From contig NZ_JAJSOH010000001.1 of the NCBI RefSeq assembly GCF_021277265.1, forward strand, positions 372,001 through 436,000: a DNA stretch of 64,000 bases. The letters run 5' to 3'. The notes below the pieces were generated by a model that saw only the letters and a list, made by a program, of their open reading frames with translations, searched no databases and had not been told where the DNA came from. The position numbers were made by a program, and so were the translations under genes. The DNA comes from Kineosporia rhizophila. GTDB taxonomy: Bacteria > Actinomycetota > Actinomycetes > Actinomycetales > Kineosporiaceae. Below, piece by piece: positions 36,563 through 45,847 of this stretch; the stretch's first letter is position 1; every line of letters begins with the position of its first letter.

Positions 36563-39214
36563 TCAGCTCCTGTCCGGATGGTTCGTGAGGTTCTGCCGCT
36601 CGGCCTCCAGCCTGGCCCAGATCCGGTCGCGGCTCAGCGGGAGGTCACCGAAACGCACGCCGGTGGCCGAGCGCAGGGCGTTGGCCAGGGCCGGGGCCAC
36701 CGGGTTGAACGGGCTCTCGCTCATCGACTTGGCCCCCAGCGGGCCGAGCCGGTCGTAGGTCTGGGCGAAGACCACCTCGGTGGTGGGCACGTCGGCCACC
36801 GTGGGCAGGTGGTAGCCGCGGAACGTGGAGGTGGTCACCGTGCCGCCGGCGTCGACGTCGACGTGCTCGAACAGGGCCGCGCCGAGGGCCTGCGCGGTGC
36901 CGCCCTCGATCTGCCCCCGGCACTGCATCGGGTTCAGCACGGTGCCCGCGTCGGCCGCCTGGATGCTGCGCAGGAAGGCGATCTCCCCGGTCTCCGGGTT
37001 CACCGCGATCCGGAACCCGTGCACGTTGAAGGCGATCGAGCGGGGCGAACCACCGGCGGTGCCGGTGCCGGTCAGAGCAGAATTGAGGACGTTTGTGGGC
37101 CTCGACGCCGGTTGCGTCATCTTTTGTCTCAGGTCGAGTGCGGCCCGGACGGTGGCCGCCCCGGCCACCACGATCCCGGTCGACCCGAAAGCGCCGGTGT
37201 CGTAACGCACCACGTCGGTGTCGGACTGGCGCAGCCGGATCGCCTCGACCGGGCAGCCGAGCACCTCCGCCGCGAGCTGGCGGTGCACCGTGCTGGTGCC
37301 GTTGCCGAACTCGGCCGTGCCCACGTTGAGCTCGTACCCGCCGTCGGCCAGGGCCCGGACGGTGACCTCGCTGTGGTGACCGCGCGGCGGGATGGTGTCG
37401 ATCATCGCCAAGGCCGTGCCCGAGCCGACCAGCCACCCTTCCGGCGCCGGGGTCGTGTCTTCTTCGAGGGCGCGGCGCACCACGGCCAGGCACTCGTCGG
37501 CCCCGTGACTGCCGTACTCCACGTCGTGGTCGTCCTCGCTGGTCGAGACCATCCGGTCACCGGGCCGCACGATGTTCAGCTCACGCAGCCGGAACGGGTC
37601 GATCCCGAGTTCCCGGGCCACCTCGTCGACCGCCGACTCGACCGCGAAGATCAGCTGGCTCAGCCCGTACCCGCGGAACGCCCCGGCCGGCACGGTGTTG
37701 GTGTACACGGCGTACCCGTCGACCTTCTTGGCCGGGCAGCGGTACACCGAGATCGACTCGTTGCAGCCGTGGAACAGCACACCGGGAGCGTGATTCCCGT
37801 AGGCGCCGGTGTTGCTGACCACCTCCAGCTCGATCGCGGTGAACGTGCCGTCGGCCCGGGCCCCGATCTTCACCCGGATCCGCATCGGGTGCCGGGTGGT
37901 GGCCGCGGTGAACTGCTCGGAGCGGGTCAGCTCGATCTGCACCGGCCGGCCGGTGCGCAGGGTGGCCAGCGCCGCCACGTCCTCGACCAGCATCTCCTGC
38001 TTGCCGCCGAACCCGCCCCCGACCCGGCCGGTCAGGACCCGCACCTGGGCCTCGGGCCGGCCGAGCACGTGGGCCAGGGCGGCGCGGGTGAGGAACGGCG
38101 TCTGGCTGCTGGTCCGTACGTTCAGGCGGTCCTTCTCGTCCACCCAGGCCACGCAGGCGTGGGTCTCCAGGTGGGCGTGCTGCACCCGCTGGGTACGAAA
38201 GGTGTTCTCGTACACCACGTCGGCCGCAGCGAACCCGGCCTCGGCGTCTCCGATCCGGCCGTGCACCTCGGCCACCACGTTGTCGGCGGCCCGGGCCACG
38301 CCCTGCTCGGGGGTGCGGTCGGGATGGAGCACCGGGGCGCCGGGGCGCATCGCCAGCTCCGGATCGAACACGGCTTCCTTCAGCGTGTAAAGGATCTCGA
38401 GCCGGCGCACTCCCTCCTCGGCGGCGGCCACGGTCTCCGCGACGACGGCGGCGACCCGCTGGCCCTTGAAGCGCACCGTCCGGTCGAGCACCAACGTGTC
38501 CCACGGGTCGTCGCGGAGGCTGTCGTGGCGGCCGGTGGAGAACAGGGTCTGCGGCGAGTCCTCATGGGTGAGCACGGCCACCACGCCGGGCACGGCCAGG
38601 GCCGCGGAGCAGTCGACCGAGTCGATCTCGGCGTGGGCGTGCGGCGACCGGGCCAGCACGCAGTGCAGCAGGGCGGGCGGGGTCTCGTCGAGCGTGAAGC
38701 GGGCTGCCCCCGTGACGATCTCGCGCGTGGCCGGGGCCGGGCTGTTCCGGCCCACCCCGCCCACACCGCCCGCCTCGACGTGTGACACCCCGGCCACCGC
38801 GTCGCAGATCGAGCGGTAGCCGGTGCAGCGGCACAGGCTGCCCTTGAGCGAGCGCGGCAGGTCCTGCTTCTGCTCCGGGCTCATCCCGGCCACGGTCATG
38901 ATCATGCCCGCGGTGCAGAACCCGCACTGGAAGCCCTGGGCGTCGGCGAATCCCTGCTGCACCGGATGCAGCCCGTCGGCGCCTTCCAGACCCTCGATCG
39001 TGGTGACCTCGCGGCCCGCCGCTCGTTGCGCCGGGTACAGGCACGAGTGCACCGGACGCCCGTCCACGTGCACCGTGCAGGCCCCGCAGTCACCCGCGTC
39101 GCAGCCCTTCTTCACCCCGGTCCAGCCGACCTCGCGCAGATAGGTGCGCAGGCACTGCCCGGGCGCCGGCTCCTCGCCGTACGACTTCCCGTTGACCAGG
39201 ACCCGGAAACTCAC
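36563..39214 (-). CDS. Xanthine dehydrogenase, fused 2Fe-2S and molybdopterin subunit
   Basis: An 883-aa fusion. Residues 1-75 hold a plant-type [2Fe-2S] cluster (Cys38, Cys43, Cys46, Cys58), residues 75-150 the second [2Fe-2S] domain (Cys97, Cys100, Cys128, Cys130), and from about 170 the molybdopterin domain with the VGGGFGGKQEM loop, GAFRGYG and IEGGTAQALGAALFE. It oxidises purine (probably hypoxanthine or xanthine) in the cytoplasm, passing electrons to the FAD subunit encoded upstream. GTG 39214 overlaps the FAD-subunit stop (GTGA) with AGGAG eight bases upstream; the open frame to 39541 is antisense shadow. Related aldehyde or CO dehydrogenases share the fold; the guanine deaminase neighbour favours xanthine. 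Confidence 0.9.
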   Translation of the reverse strand: MSFRVLVNGKSYGEEPAPGQCLRTYLREVGWTGVKKGCDAGDCGACTVHVDGRPVHSCLYPAQRAAGREVTTIEGLEGADGLHPVQQGFADAQGFQCGFCTAGMIMTVAGMSPEQKQDLPRSLKGSLCRCTGYRSICDAVAGVSHVEAGGVGGVGRNSPAPATREIVTGAARFTLDETPPALLHCVLARSPHAHAEIDSVDCSAALAVPGVVAVLTHEDSPQTLFSTGRHDSLRDDPWDTLVLDRTVRFKGQRVAAVVAETVAAAEEGVRRLEILYTLKEAVFDPELAMRPGAPVLHPDRTPEQGVARAADNVVAEVHGRIGDAEAGFAAADVVYENTFRTQRVQHAHLETHACVAWVDEKDRLNVRTSSQTPFLTRAALAHVLGRPEAQVRVLTGRVGGGFGGKQEMLVEDVAALATLRTGRPVQIELTRSEQFTAATTRHPMRIRVKIGARADGTFTAIELEVVSNTGAYGNHAPGVLFHGCNESISVYRCPAKKVDGYAVYTNTVPAGAFRGYGLSQLIFAVESAVDEVARELGIDPFRLRELNIVRPGDRMVSTSEDDHDVEYGSHGADECLAVVRRALEEDTTPAPEGWLVGSGTALAMIDTIPPRGHHSEVTVRALADGGYELNVGTAEFGNGTSTVHRQLAAEVLGCPVEAIRLRQSDTDVVRYDTGAFGSTGIVVAGAATVRAALDLRQKMTQPASRPTNVLNSALTGTGTAGGSPRSIAFNVHGFRIAVNPETGEIAFLRSIQAADAGTVLNPMQCRGQIEGGTAQALGAALFEHVDVDAGGTVTTSTFRGYHLPTVADVPTTEVVFAQTYDRLGPLGAKSMSESPFNPVAPALANALRSATGVRFGDLPLSRDRIWARLEAERQNLTNHPDRS

Positions 39215-40014
39215 TGCACCAGCTCCTGTCTGATCTCCTCGGCGAAGCCCAGGGTCAGATGCCGGCGCCAGGCCGGAAGCCCGTGGACGTCGTCGTGCCC
39301 CAGCTCGTCCGGCACAGCCTGCAGCACCGCGCGACGCACCTCGTCCGCACCTTCGTCGCCGGAAAACCGCAGCTGGACAGGATGCTTGACGGAGGCCGTG
39401 ACGGTCAGCACCCATTCGCGACCCGATCTCGCCGTACCGATCAGCAAGGCCGCCGAACGTCCGTGGGTGTTCAGCGACTGGCGGCGGAAGACGTGACGCC
39501 CGCGCAGTGCGGCGGCCGGGAGGTAGATGGAGCGCAGCCATTCACCGGGCCGGAGCACATGCCGATTGTCACCGACGACGAAGTCTGCGGCCCGCACGGT
39601 CCTTTCGCCTGACGGCCCCTGGATCAGGCACACGCCGTCGAGCGCTGCGGTGAGGGCGATCATGGGTCCGGCCGGCAGCGCGTTGCAGAGGTTGCCGCCC
39701 ACGGTTGCCTCGTTCCAGACCTTGAACGAGGCCAGGAAGGCCTCGCAGCACTGCCTGATCAATGGCCCGGCCGTCGTCCCGGGCAGCCCCGGCCAGCTCC
39801 GCAGTTCGGCGATGGTGCAGGTAGCAGCGATCTCCAGACCGTCCGGCCCGGCCACCAGCGCGGGCCAGCCCAGGGTGGTCAGGTCGAGCAGGCGCTCGAT
39901 CCCGGGCTGCGGTTCGGAGAACAGCCAGGTGCCGCCGGCCAGCCAGGCGTCTCCCGGCCGCCAGTCGCCCAGGGCCGGAGTGGCCACGAAGGCCGAGACC
40001 TGATTCAGGTCCAC
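39211..40014 (-). CDS. Xanthine dehydrogenase FAD-binding subunit
   Basis: A 267-aa CoxM/XdhB-type flavoprotein: AGGTWLFSEP as the first FAD-binding loop, WNEATVGGNLCNALPAGPM as the second, and the CO-dehydrogenase flavoprotein C-terminal domain with TVTASVKHPVQLRFSG. It receives electrons from the iron-sulphur domain and passes them to NAD+ or oxygen. GTG 40014. First gene of the three-gene purine-oxidation operon. Confidence 0.9.
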   Translation of the reverse strand: MDLNQVSAFVATPALGDWRPGDAWLAGGTWLFSEPQPGIERLLDLTTLGWPALVAGPDGLEIAATCTIAELRSWPGLPGTTAGPLIRQCCEAFLASFKVWNEATVGGNLCNALPAGPMIALTAALDGVCLIQGPSGERTVRAADFVVGDNRHVLRPGEWLRSIYLPAAALRGRHVFRRQSLNTHGRSAALLIGTARSGREWVLTVTASVKHPVQLRFSGDEGADEVRRAVLQAVPDELGHDDVHGLPAWRRHLTLGFAEEIRQELVQ

Positions 40015-40249
40015 AACGGTCCCCGCAACCCAACCTCCGCAAAACCGCCGTCGCCCACCACAACGTCCTCAGTTCCGAGGTTTTCCCGCCCTAGAGGCCG
40101 CCGTGCCATGTCTGACTCAACCACCTCCTGGAGCGTACGCACCACCTGTTGCGCCCAGGTGTCGCAACGCGACGGACAGATAACGTTGTCCCCGCCCGGG
40201 CGCCGTGTCCCGAGTGCATCGCCGGACCGCTCGTGCCAGGGTGGACGGC

Positions 40250-40900
40250 GTGCGGATCACTCATATCGGGCATTCATGTCTGCTGGTCGAGACCGGGAAC
40301 GCCCGCATCCTGACCGACCCGGGCGCCTTCGCCGAGGGTTTCGAGGACCTGACCGGGCTGGACGCGATCGCGATCACGCACCAGCACATCGACCACCTCG
40401 ACACCGAGCGCCTGCCCGCCGTGCTGGCCGCGAACCCGCAGGCCGTGGTGCTGGCCGAGCCGGAGACGGCGGCCCTGCTGGCCCAGGCCGGGGTGCCGGT
40501 GCAGGCCCTCACGCCGAACCAGCCGGTGCGCGTCGCCGAGGCCGTCCTCACCCCGATGGGCGGGGTGCACGCGGAGATCCACGCCGACATCCCGCTGATC
40601 GGCAACGTGGGCCTGCGGATCGCTGCCCCGGGCGACATCTCGCTGTTCCACCCGGGCGACTCCTACGGCGCCCTGCCCGGTGAGATCGATCTGCTGGCCC
40701 TGCCGCTGAACGCGCCGTGGGCGAAGTTCAGCGAGACCGCGAACTTCGTGAGGGCGATCGCCCCGGGCCGGCTCTTCCCGATCCACGACGGCCTGCTGCA
40801 GCCCGCCGGGCGCGCCGTGTACCTGCGCAACCTCTCCGGGCTGCTGCCGGCCGGGGCCCAGCTGGTGGATCTGGCCGGGCAGGGCCCTACCGAGCTGTGA
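40250..40900 (+). CDS. Metallo-beta-lactamase-fold hydrolase (UlaG-like)
   Basis: A 216-aa protein of the MBL-fold, UlaG/YtkL-like group: ITHIGHSCLLVE at the N-terminus, TDPGAF, the HxHxDH motif as THQHIDHLD, and a late FPIHDG supplying a metal histidine. It is cytosolic; substrates in this group range from sugar lactones to phosphodiesters, and none can be assigned here. GTG 40250 is preferred, with AGGG about eight bases upstream; GTG 40241 is an alternative. Its 3' end overlaps that of the convergent hydrolase gene by 14 bp. Confidence 0.85.
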   Translation: MRITHIGHSCLLVETGNARILTDPGAFAEGFEDLTGLDAIAITHQHIDHLDTERLPAVLAANPQAVVLAEPETAALLAQAGVPVQALTPNQPVRVAEAVLTPMGGVHAEIHADIPLIGNVGLRIAAPGDISLFHPGDSYGALPGEIDLLALPLNAPWAKFSETANFVRAIAPGRLFPIHDGLLQPAGRAVYLRNLSGLLPAGAQLVDLAGQGPTEL

Positions 40901-42086
40901 TCCGCAGCGCCTTCAGGCCTTTCTCGGGAAGACCGGTGCAGGTCGCGTCGCCCTTCAGGCGGGCGGCCCCGGCGATGCAGCGGCCGATCGCCTGCTGCCC
41001 GTAGAAGTTCGGGTGCAGGGACTCGGCATAGTCGCCCTGGCCGGTGTAGTCGACGAAGCGCACCCACTCCACGTCGGTCGAGTTCGGCTCACCGCGGGGG
41101 TGGGTGGTGCCGTCGGCGCACAGCTCGTGACCGTCGAAGGCGTTGCTGAGGTCGAGGAACGTGGCGCCCTGCCGGTGCGCGGCCCGCTCCAGGGTGAGGC
41201 TGATCGCCGGGATGGCGCTGCGCGCCGTCCAGGTCATGTCCGGATCGGTGAACGGGCAGCGCCCACCGGTCCACTTGAACACCCGGGAGTGCCCCTCGTA
41301 CTTGTCTTCCGCGGCGGTGGGCAGCGGGTTCGGGTACGACTGCAGCATCAGCCGGTAGTCGCCGTCGGCGTAGCCGGCCGCGCGCAGGGTGGCCCGGATG
41401 TCGGCGAGCACGGCCCCCACCGCCGCGCCCATGGCCGGCAGCTCGACGTCGAGGCGAGGCTGCTGCTCGGTCTTGCACGGGTCGTCGCGCAGCGTGTAGG
41501 CGGAGATGCAGTCGAACACCAGCTCGGGGAAGCTCAGGTCGTTGCCGCCGACCGAGAGCACCACCAGCTCGACCCGGCTCTTGCGGGCCAGGGCGGCCAG
41601 CTGGTCGTTCTGCGGCTTCTCGCCACGCATCCCGACCCCGCCCTCCACCGCCCGCAGCACGTTCGCGGCCTGGGCGCCGGAACAGGAGAGGTTGACCGGC
41701 CGGCCGGCCAGCCCGGCCTTGGTGGCGCTGATGATCGGGGCCGAGTCGGACCGGTAGCAGCCGCTCTTGGCGGTGCGGCCGTAGACCTTGCCCCGGTCGG
41801 AGTCGCCGAAGAGCTCGCCGTCGTCGCGTGACCAGGCCCGGTCGGTGCCACCGCGGTCGAACAGGAACTGGTCGGAGTTGCCGGCCCAACGGCCACCGGT
41901 GCCGGAGATGTAGCTGTCGCCGAGGCTGACCACCACCGGGTCGCCGGACGGGCGCTGTGGTTGCGGCTGCGCATCGGCGGAGGGTGGGACGGCCAGCAGC
42001 GCGGAGGCGGCCAGGGCCGCGACCGCGGCCCAACGCAGCACGCGCCCCTGCGTAGTAGTTCCGGTTGCCGACCGTGCCTGCGCCAC
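40887..42086 (-). CDS. Secreted SGNH/GDSL hydrolase
   Basis: A 399-aa secreted esterase-like enzyme. A signal peptide (hydrophobic core about 16-33) is probably cleaved after ADA at residue 39. The SGNH blocks are GDSYISG with Ser58, Gly in SCSGAQAANV, GGND and the SLHPN His block near the C-terminus. Six or more cysteines in the mature part suggest disulphides. Its substrate (lipid, glycan ester) is unknown. GTG 42086 has GGGGGAGG about six bases upstream and places the signal peptide correctly; the frame to 42125 lacks a ribosome binding site. Confidence 0.88.
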   Translation of the reverse strand: MAQARSATGTTTQGRVLRWAAVAALAASALLAVPPSADAQPQPQRPSGDPVVVSLGDSYISGTGGRWAGNSDQFLFDRGGTDRAWSRDDGELFGDSDRGKVYGRTAKSGCYRSDSAPIISATKAGLAGRPVNLSCSGAQAANVLRAVEGGVGMRGEKPQNDQLAALARKSRVELVVLSVGGNDLSFPELVFDCISAYTLRDDPCKTEQQPRLDVELPAMGAAVGAVLADIRATLRAAGYADGDYRLMLQSYPNPLPTAAEDKYEGHSRVFKWTGGRCPFTDPDMTWTARSAIPAISLTLERAAHRQGATFLDLSNAFDGHELCADGTTHPRGEPNSTDVEWVRFVDYTGQGDYAESLHPNFYGQQAIGRCIAGAARLKGDATCTGLPEKGLKALRITAR

Positions 42087-42177
42087 GCGAACCTCCCCCG
42101 CCGGATGCCTCTGGCAGGGTCGCACCCAATGCGCTGTGTCCGCAATGGTTCACCGTCGGTAGTGCGGCGCGCGGAGG

Positions 42178-43248
42178 TCAGCCCGGCAGCAACGTCCGCG
42201 CCTGGTGCTCGTCCATGCCGGTCACCCCCAGCAGGTCCACCACCACCGACCTCAGCTGCGCCACCACCACGTTCGCCGACAGCGACTGTGCGCCCAGCTG
42301 TTCCGGGTCGAGGCGCCCGGCCAGGGCGGCCAGCGCGGTGGCCGAGACCATCCGCTCGTGCGCGGTGCCGACCTCGCCCTCCAGCAGCCGGAGGATCTCG
42401 GCCAGGTGGTCGAAGACGTCGGCCAGCTCGGCGGGCATCGGGGTGCCGGTCTCCAGGGCGGCCGCGATCCGGCGCACGGCCACCCGCATGTTGCGGGTGG
42501 CCCGGTCCAGCCCGACCAGGCCGCGGCGGTAGCGCTGCAGCTCGGGCCGGTGCCGGCGGCGCAGCGGAGACACCCGGCTGATCTCCTCGGCCCCGCGCAG
42601 CGCGTCGGTCCAGGCCTGGATGTCGTCCTGGGTGCGCCGGGCCCGTTCCAGGGCTGCATCGGCGCGTTCCGGGTCTCCGCTGCGCAGCACCGCGGCCGAC
42701 TCCGACGAGATGGCCGCCAGCACCCGGATCAGGTCCTGCGCCTCCTGCCGCACGAACCGGGCCGGGTCAGCCGGCAGGAAGGCCACCACCACCAGGGCGG
42801 TGGTGCCCCCGATCAGCGCGTCCTCCCAGCGGTAGAGACCGCCCCCCGGGGTCTGCGGCATCGCGGCCAGGAAGATGCCCTGCACTGCCGACTGCGTGGT
42901 CATCAGGGCCCCGCCGCCGAGCAGCTGGGCCACCGACATGCAGACCAGCACCACCAGGGAGATCTGCCACCAGCCGTTGCCGAGCTCCTTCACCAGCAGC
43001 TCGGCGATGCCCACGCCGATGCTCACGCCCAGGGCGAGCTCGACCATCCGCCGCAGCCGCTGGGTGTCGGACAGGCCCAGGCAGACCACCGCCGCGATGG
43101 GGGCGAAGAACGGCCGCGGGTGGTCGAGCACGTTCTCCGCCACCAGCCAGGCCACCGCCGCGGCGATGCCGCACTGCAGGATCGCGAACCAGGCCATCCG
43201 GACCCGGAGCACACCGTCCCGCACCACCACACCCGAGGCTCTGATCAC
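42178..43248 (-). CDS. FUSC-family membrane protein
   Basis: A 356-aa protein with about six N-terminal helices (FAILQCGIAAAVAWLVAENVL, FFAPIAAVVCLGLSDT, LALGVSIGVGIAELLVK, and so on) and a long helical cytoplasmic half rich in Arg and Glu, ending in GMDEHQARTLLPG. The SDTQRLRRMVELALG segment is typical of FUSC/aromatic acid exporter-like proteins (YccC, AaeB relatives). Transport substrate unknown. GTG 43248. It is followed 68 bp upstream by the lipoprotein gene on the same strand, which may be co-transcribed. Confidence 0.8.
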   Translation of the reverse strand: MIRASGVVVRDGVLRVRMAWFAILQCGIAAAVAWLVAENVLDHPRPFFAPIAAVVCLGLSDTQRLRRMVELALGVSIGVGIAELLVKELGNGWWQISLVVLVCMSVAQLLGGGALMTTQSAVQGIFLAAMPQTPGGGLYRWEDALIGGTTALVVVAFLPADPARFVRQEAQDLIRVLAAISSESAAVLRSGDPERADAALERARRTQDDIQAWTDALRGAEEISRVSPLRRRHRPELQRYRRGLVGLDRATRNMRVAVRRIAAALETGTPMPAELADVFDHLAEILRLLEGEVGTAHERMVSATALAALAGRLDPEQLGAQSLSANVVVAQLRSVVVDLLGVTGMDEHQARTLLPG

Positions 43249-43316
43249 GGGTCAATCCTGGTGGGCAACCCCCGGCCCGGCCACCAGGGCGGGGCCACCA
43301 CCCAGCGGCGGCGGCG

Positions 43317-44021
43317 TCATCCGTCCGTGCCCGGGGCCTCGGCGCCGACCGGCTCGTCCCAGTCCGAGAACGTGTAGGTGATCTCGTCGCTGCGGTAGCC
43401 GACCAGTTCCGCCTCACCGTCCGCCGAGGCGTACAGCGTCAGCGCCTCGTCCTCGGTCTGCAGCCCGATCGCCAGCCGGCCGTCGAACTCCTGACCGTCG
43501 ACCTGCCGCAGGCCGGACATCTCGCTCCTCGACAGCTTGAGCAGCGTGTCGGTGTAGAAGGGGATCTCGGTGTACGTCAGGAACCCCGCCACCGGGCTCT
43601 TGGCGGTGATCGCTCTCCACTCGCCCTCCGGCTGCGCCCCCTTCACGCCGTACGCATCGAGAAAGTCCTGGTCACCCTTGAACCAGGCGTCGTCGCCGAC
43701 CTTCAGCAGCTCGACCTGCTGATCGTCGGTGGGGGAGACCGAACCGGTGGCCGAGCCGTCGCGGTCGAGCCGCAGATCGGTGCTCAGGACTGCACCGGCG
43801 TTCTCCGATTCCATGCGCACCCGTACAGAGTCGGCCTTGCGCACCGAGGTGCGGACCAGCTTGTAGATCTCGACCGGCTGCAGCCCGTCGTAGGGGACCA
43901 CTTGCAGGGTGTTACTCAGAGCAGTGGACGAGGGGGCGTCGCCCGACGCTGTCGAGTCGCCTCCGCAGCCCGCCAGCAGGGCCGTCGCGGTCAGGGTGAT
44001 CAGCAACTTACGCAGTGCCAT
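43317..44021 (-). CDS. Lipoprotein of unknown function, possibly LprG-like
   Basis: A 234-aa exported lipoprotein with a lipobox at Cys19 (ALLAGC). The mature protein (VRVRMESENAGAVLSTDLRLDRDGSATG, VELLKVGDDAWFKGDQDFLD) has the alternating strand pattern of LppX/LprG-type lipid-binding lipoproteins, but the match is not strong enough to name the family. ATG 44021 gives a normal signal peptide; the frame is open to 44510 on the antisense of purD. Divergent from purD. Confidence 0.75.
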   Translation of the reverse strand: MALRKLLITLTATALLAGCGGDSTASGDAPSSTALSNTLQVVPYDGLQPVEIYKLVRTSVRKADSVRVRMESENAGAVLSTDLRLDRDGSATGSVSPTDDQQVELLKVGDDAWFKGDQDFLDAYGVKGAQPEGEWRAITAKSPVAGFLTYTEIPFYTDTLLKLSRSEMSGLRQVDGQEFDGRLAIGLQTEDEALTLYASADGEAELVGYRSDEITYTFSDWDEPVGAEAPGTDG

Positions 44022-44127
44022 TGCGAGTCCGTTCGCACGCAGAACCGCGCCTTTGCGGTGATTTCCAATGGTTCGGACCCAGCCTAGAGAACATGGAAGG
44101 GGCCGAGGACGATTACCCTCTGGAACC

Positions 44128-45441
44128 GTGAAGGTTCTTGTGGTCGGGCCCGGAGCCCGTGAGCACGCCCTGGTCCGCTCCCTCGCCGCCGACCCGGGGG
44201 TGACGAAGCTGTACGCGGCACCGGGCAACCCGGGCATCGCCGGGCTGATCGGTGAGCGCAACTGCCTGCCGGTCGACACCCTCGACCCGCAGGCGGTCGC
44301 CGCCCTGGCCACCGACCTCGAGGCCGATCTGGTCGTGGTCGGGCCGGAGGCGCCACTGGTGGCCGGCGTGTCCGACGCGGTGCGGGCGGCCGGTGTCCCC
44401 TGCTTCGGCCCGTCGGCCGCCGCCGCCCAGCTGGAGGGCAGCAAGGCGTTCGCCAAGGACGTGATGGCGGCCGCCGGGGTGCCCACCGGCGCGTCGTACG
44501 CCTGCACCACCCTCGAAGAGGTGCAGAAGGCCCTGACCGAGTTCGGCGCGCCCTACGTGGTGAAGGACGACGGGCTGGCCGCGGGCAAGGGGGTCGTGGT
44601 CACCGAGAGCGTGGACGCAGCCCTGGCGCACGCCGCCGCCTGCCTGGACCGTGAGGGCGGCCGGGTGGTGATCGAGGAGTTCCTCGACGGCCCCGAGGTG
44701 TCGCTGTTCTGCATCACCGACGGCAAGACGGTGCTGCCGCTGGCCCCGGCGCAGGACTTCAAGCGCGCCCTGGACGGCGACCTGGGGCCGAACACCGGTG
44801 GCATGGGCGCCTACTCGCCCCTGCCCTGGGCCCCGGCCGACCTGGTGGACGACGTGGTGGAGAACGTCGCCCGGCCGACCATCGAGGAGATGGCCCGGCG
44901 CGGAGCCCCGTTCGTCGGCGTCCTGTACTGCGGGCTGGCCCTGACCAGCCGGGGCGTGAAGGTGATCGAGTTCAACGCCCGCTTCGGCGACCCCGAGACG
45001 CAGGTCGTGCTGGCCCGGCTGAGCACGCCGCTGGGCATGCTGCTGCGGGCCGCCGCGGTGCAGCACCTGGAGCACGTGCCCCCACTGGAGTGGCTCGACC
45101 GGGCCGCCGTCACCGTGGTCCTGGCTTCCGAGAACTACCCGGACACGCCGGTCAAGGGTGACGTGATCACCGGGGTGAGCGACGCCGACGGCTGGCCGGA
45201 CGCCTGGGTGCTGCACGCCGGCACCGCGATCGAAGAGGGTGACCTGGTCGCGGCCGGAGGCCGGGTGCTCTCGGTGGTGGCCACCGGTGAGGACCTGACG
45301 GCGGCACGCACCACCGTCTACGCCGCCCTGGAGCGGATCGGGTTGCGCGGCGGGCAGTTCCGTAAAGACATCGCCGAGGCTGCGGCCGCGGCCGAGCTCA
45401 CCGAGCGTCTGGCCCACCCCGCGGTGCCCAGCGAGTCCTGA
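44128..45441 (+). CDS. purD: Phosphoribosylamine-glycine ligase (GAR synthetase)
   Basis: PurD, 437 aa, joins phosphoribosylamine and glycine with ATP, step two of purine synthesis. It begins VKVLVVGPGAREHALV and shows the ATP-grasp core (VVKDDGLAAGKGVVV, FLDGPEVSLFCITDGKTVLPL, EFNARFGDPETQVVL). GTG 44128 is the fold start; the frame to 44068 has no ribosome binding site. It is monocistronic, away from purM/purF and purSQL, with a strong terminator after it. The divergent lipoprotein gene starts 107 bp upstream. Confidence 0.97.
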   Translation: MKVLVVGPGAREHALVRSLAADPGVTKLYAAPGNPGIAGLIGERNCLPVDTLDPQAVAALATDLEADLVVVGPEAPLVAGVSDAVRAAGVPCFGPSAAAAQLEGSKAFAKDVMAAAGVPTGASYACTTLEEVQKALTEFGAPYVVKDDGLAAGKGVVVTESVDAALAHAAACLDREGGRVVIEEFLDGPEVSLFCITDGKTVLPLAPAQDFKRALDGDLGPNTGGMGAYSPLPWAPADLVDDVVENVARPTIEEMARRGAPFVGVLYCGLALTSRGVKVIEFNARFGDPETQVVLARLSTPLGMLLRAAAVQHLEHVPPLEWLDRAAVTVVLASENYPDTPVKGDVITGVSDADGWPDAWVLHAGTAIEEGDLVAAGGRVLSVVATGEDLTAARTTVYAALERIGLRGGQFRKDIAEAAAAAELTERLAHPAVPSES

Positions 45442-45450
45442 GCCCGGCGC

Positions 45451-45489
45451 CGAGCCGCAGCGGAGTCGTTCAGGCTCCGCTGCGGCTCG
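45451..45489. terminator. Bidirectional terminator after purD
   Basis: A perfect 15-bp stem (CGAGCCGCAGCGGAG and complement, 9-base loop) between purD and the convergent small gene. Confidence 0.8.
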
Positions 45490-45503
45490 CGGCGGTCTCT
45501 TAC

Positions 45504-45692
45504 CTACTGACCGATCGCGCCGTCGGCCTTCTTCTGCGCCGCGTCGACCTGCTTCTCGTACTTGTCGCCGCTGGCCTGGTCGGCCGCGTCGCCACCGCGC
45601 TCCACGGCCTGGTCGCTGGCCTTCTCCACCTGCTCGGGGTGGTCCTCGGCGTACTGCTGGCCCTTGTTCTTCAGCTCGTCGAACGCGCCCAT
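45504..45692 (-). CDS. MT0933-like antitoxin-type small protein
   Basis: A 62-aa highly charged helical protein (GAFDELKNKGQQYAEDHPEQ, then KYEKQVDAAQKKADGAIG) of the MT0933/Rv0909 antitoxin-like family. In mycobacteria such proteins pair with a small toxin, but no toxin-like gene is adjacent here, so the label should not be taken literally. It also resembles CsbD-like stress proteins in composition. ATG 45692 has GGAGGAG upstream. Single-gene unit converging on purD. Confidence 0.6.
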   Translation of the reverse strand: MGAFDELKNKGQQYAEDHPEQVEKASDQAVERGGDAADQASGDKYEKQVDAAQKKADGAIGQ

Positions 45693-45847
45693 GACGTACT
45701 CCTCCCGGATTTCGCGGATACAACGGGTACAGCGGATCTGCGCTGCCCAGTCGAGCCCAGCCCGGAGGAGTCCGCGAGTTGATCAACCCCCGTCGCCGTC
45801 CCGGAAAACCGGGTGCAGGCGGGCGCTTCGCCGCGTAGCGTCCCGAT

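Noticed and set aside
45504-45692. Toxin-antitoxin module
   Set aside because: Only the antitoxin-like small gene is present; no adjacent toxin reading frame could be supported.
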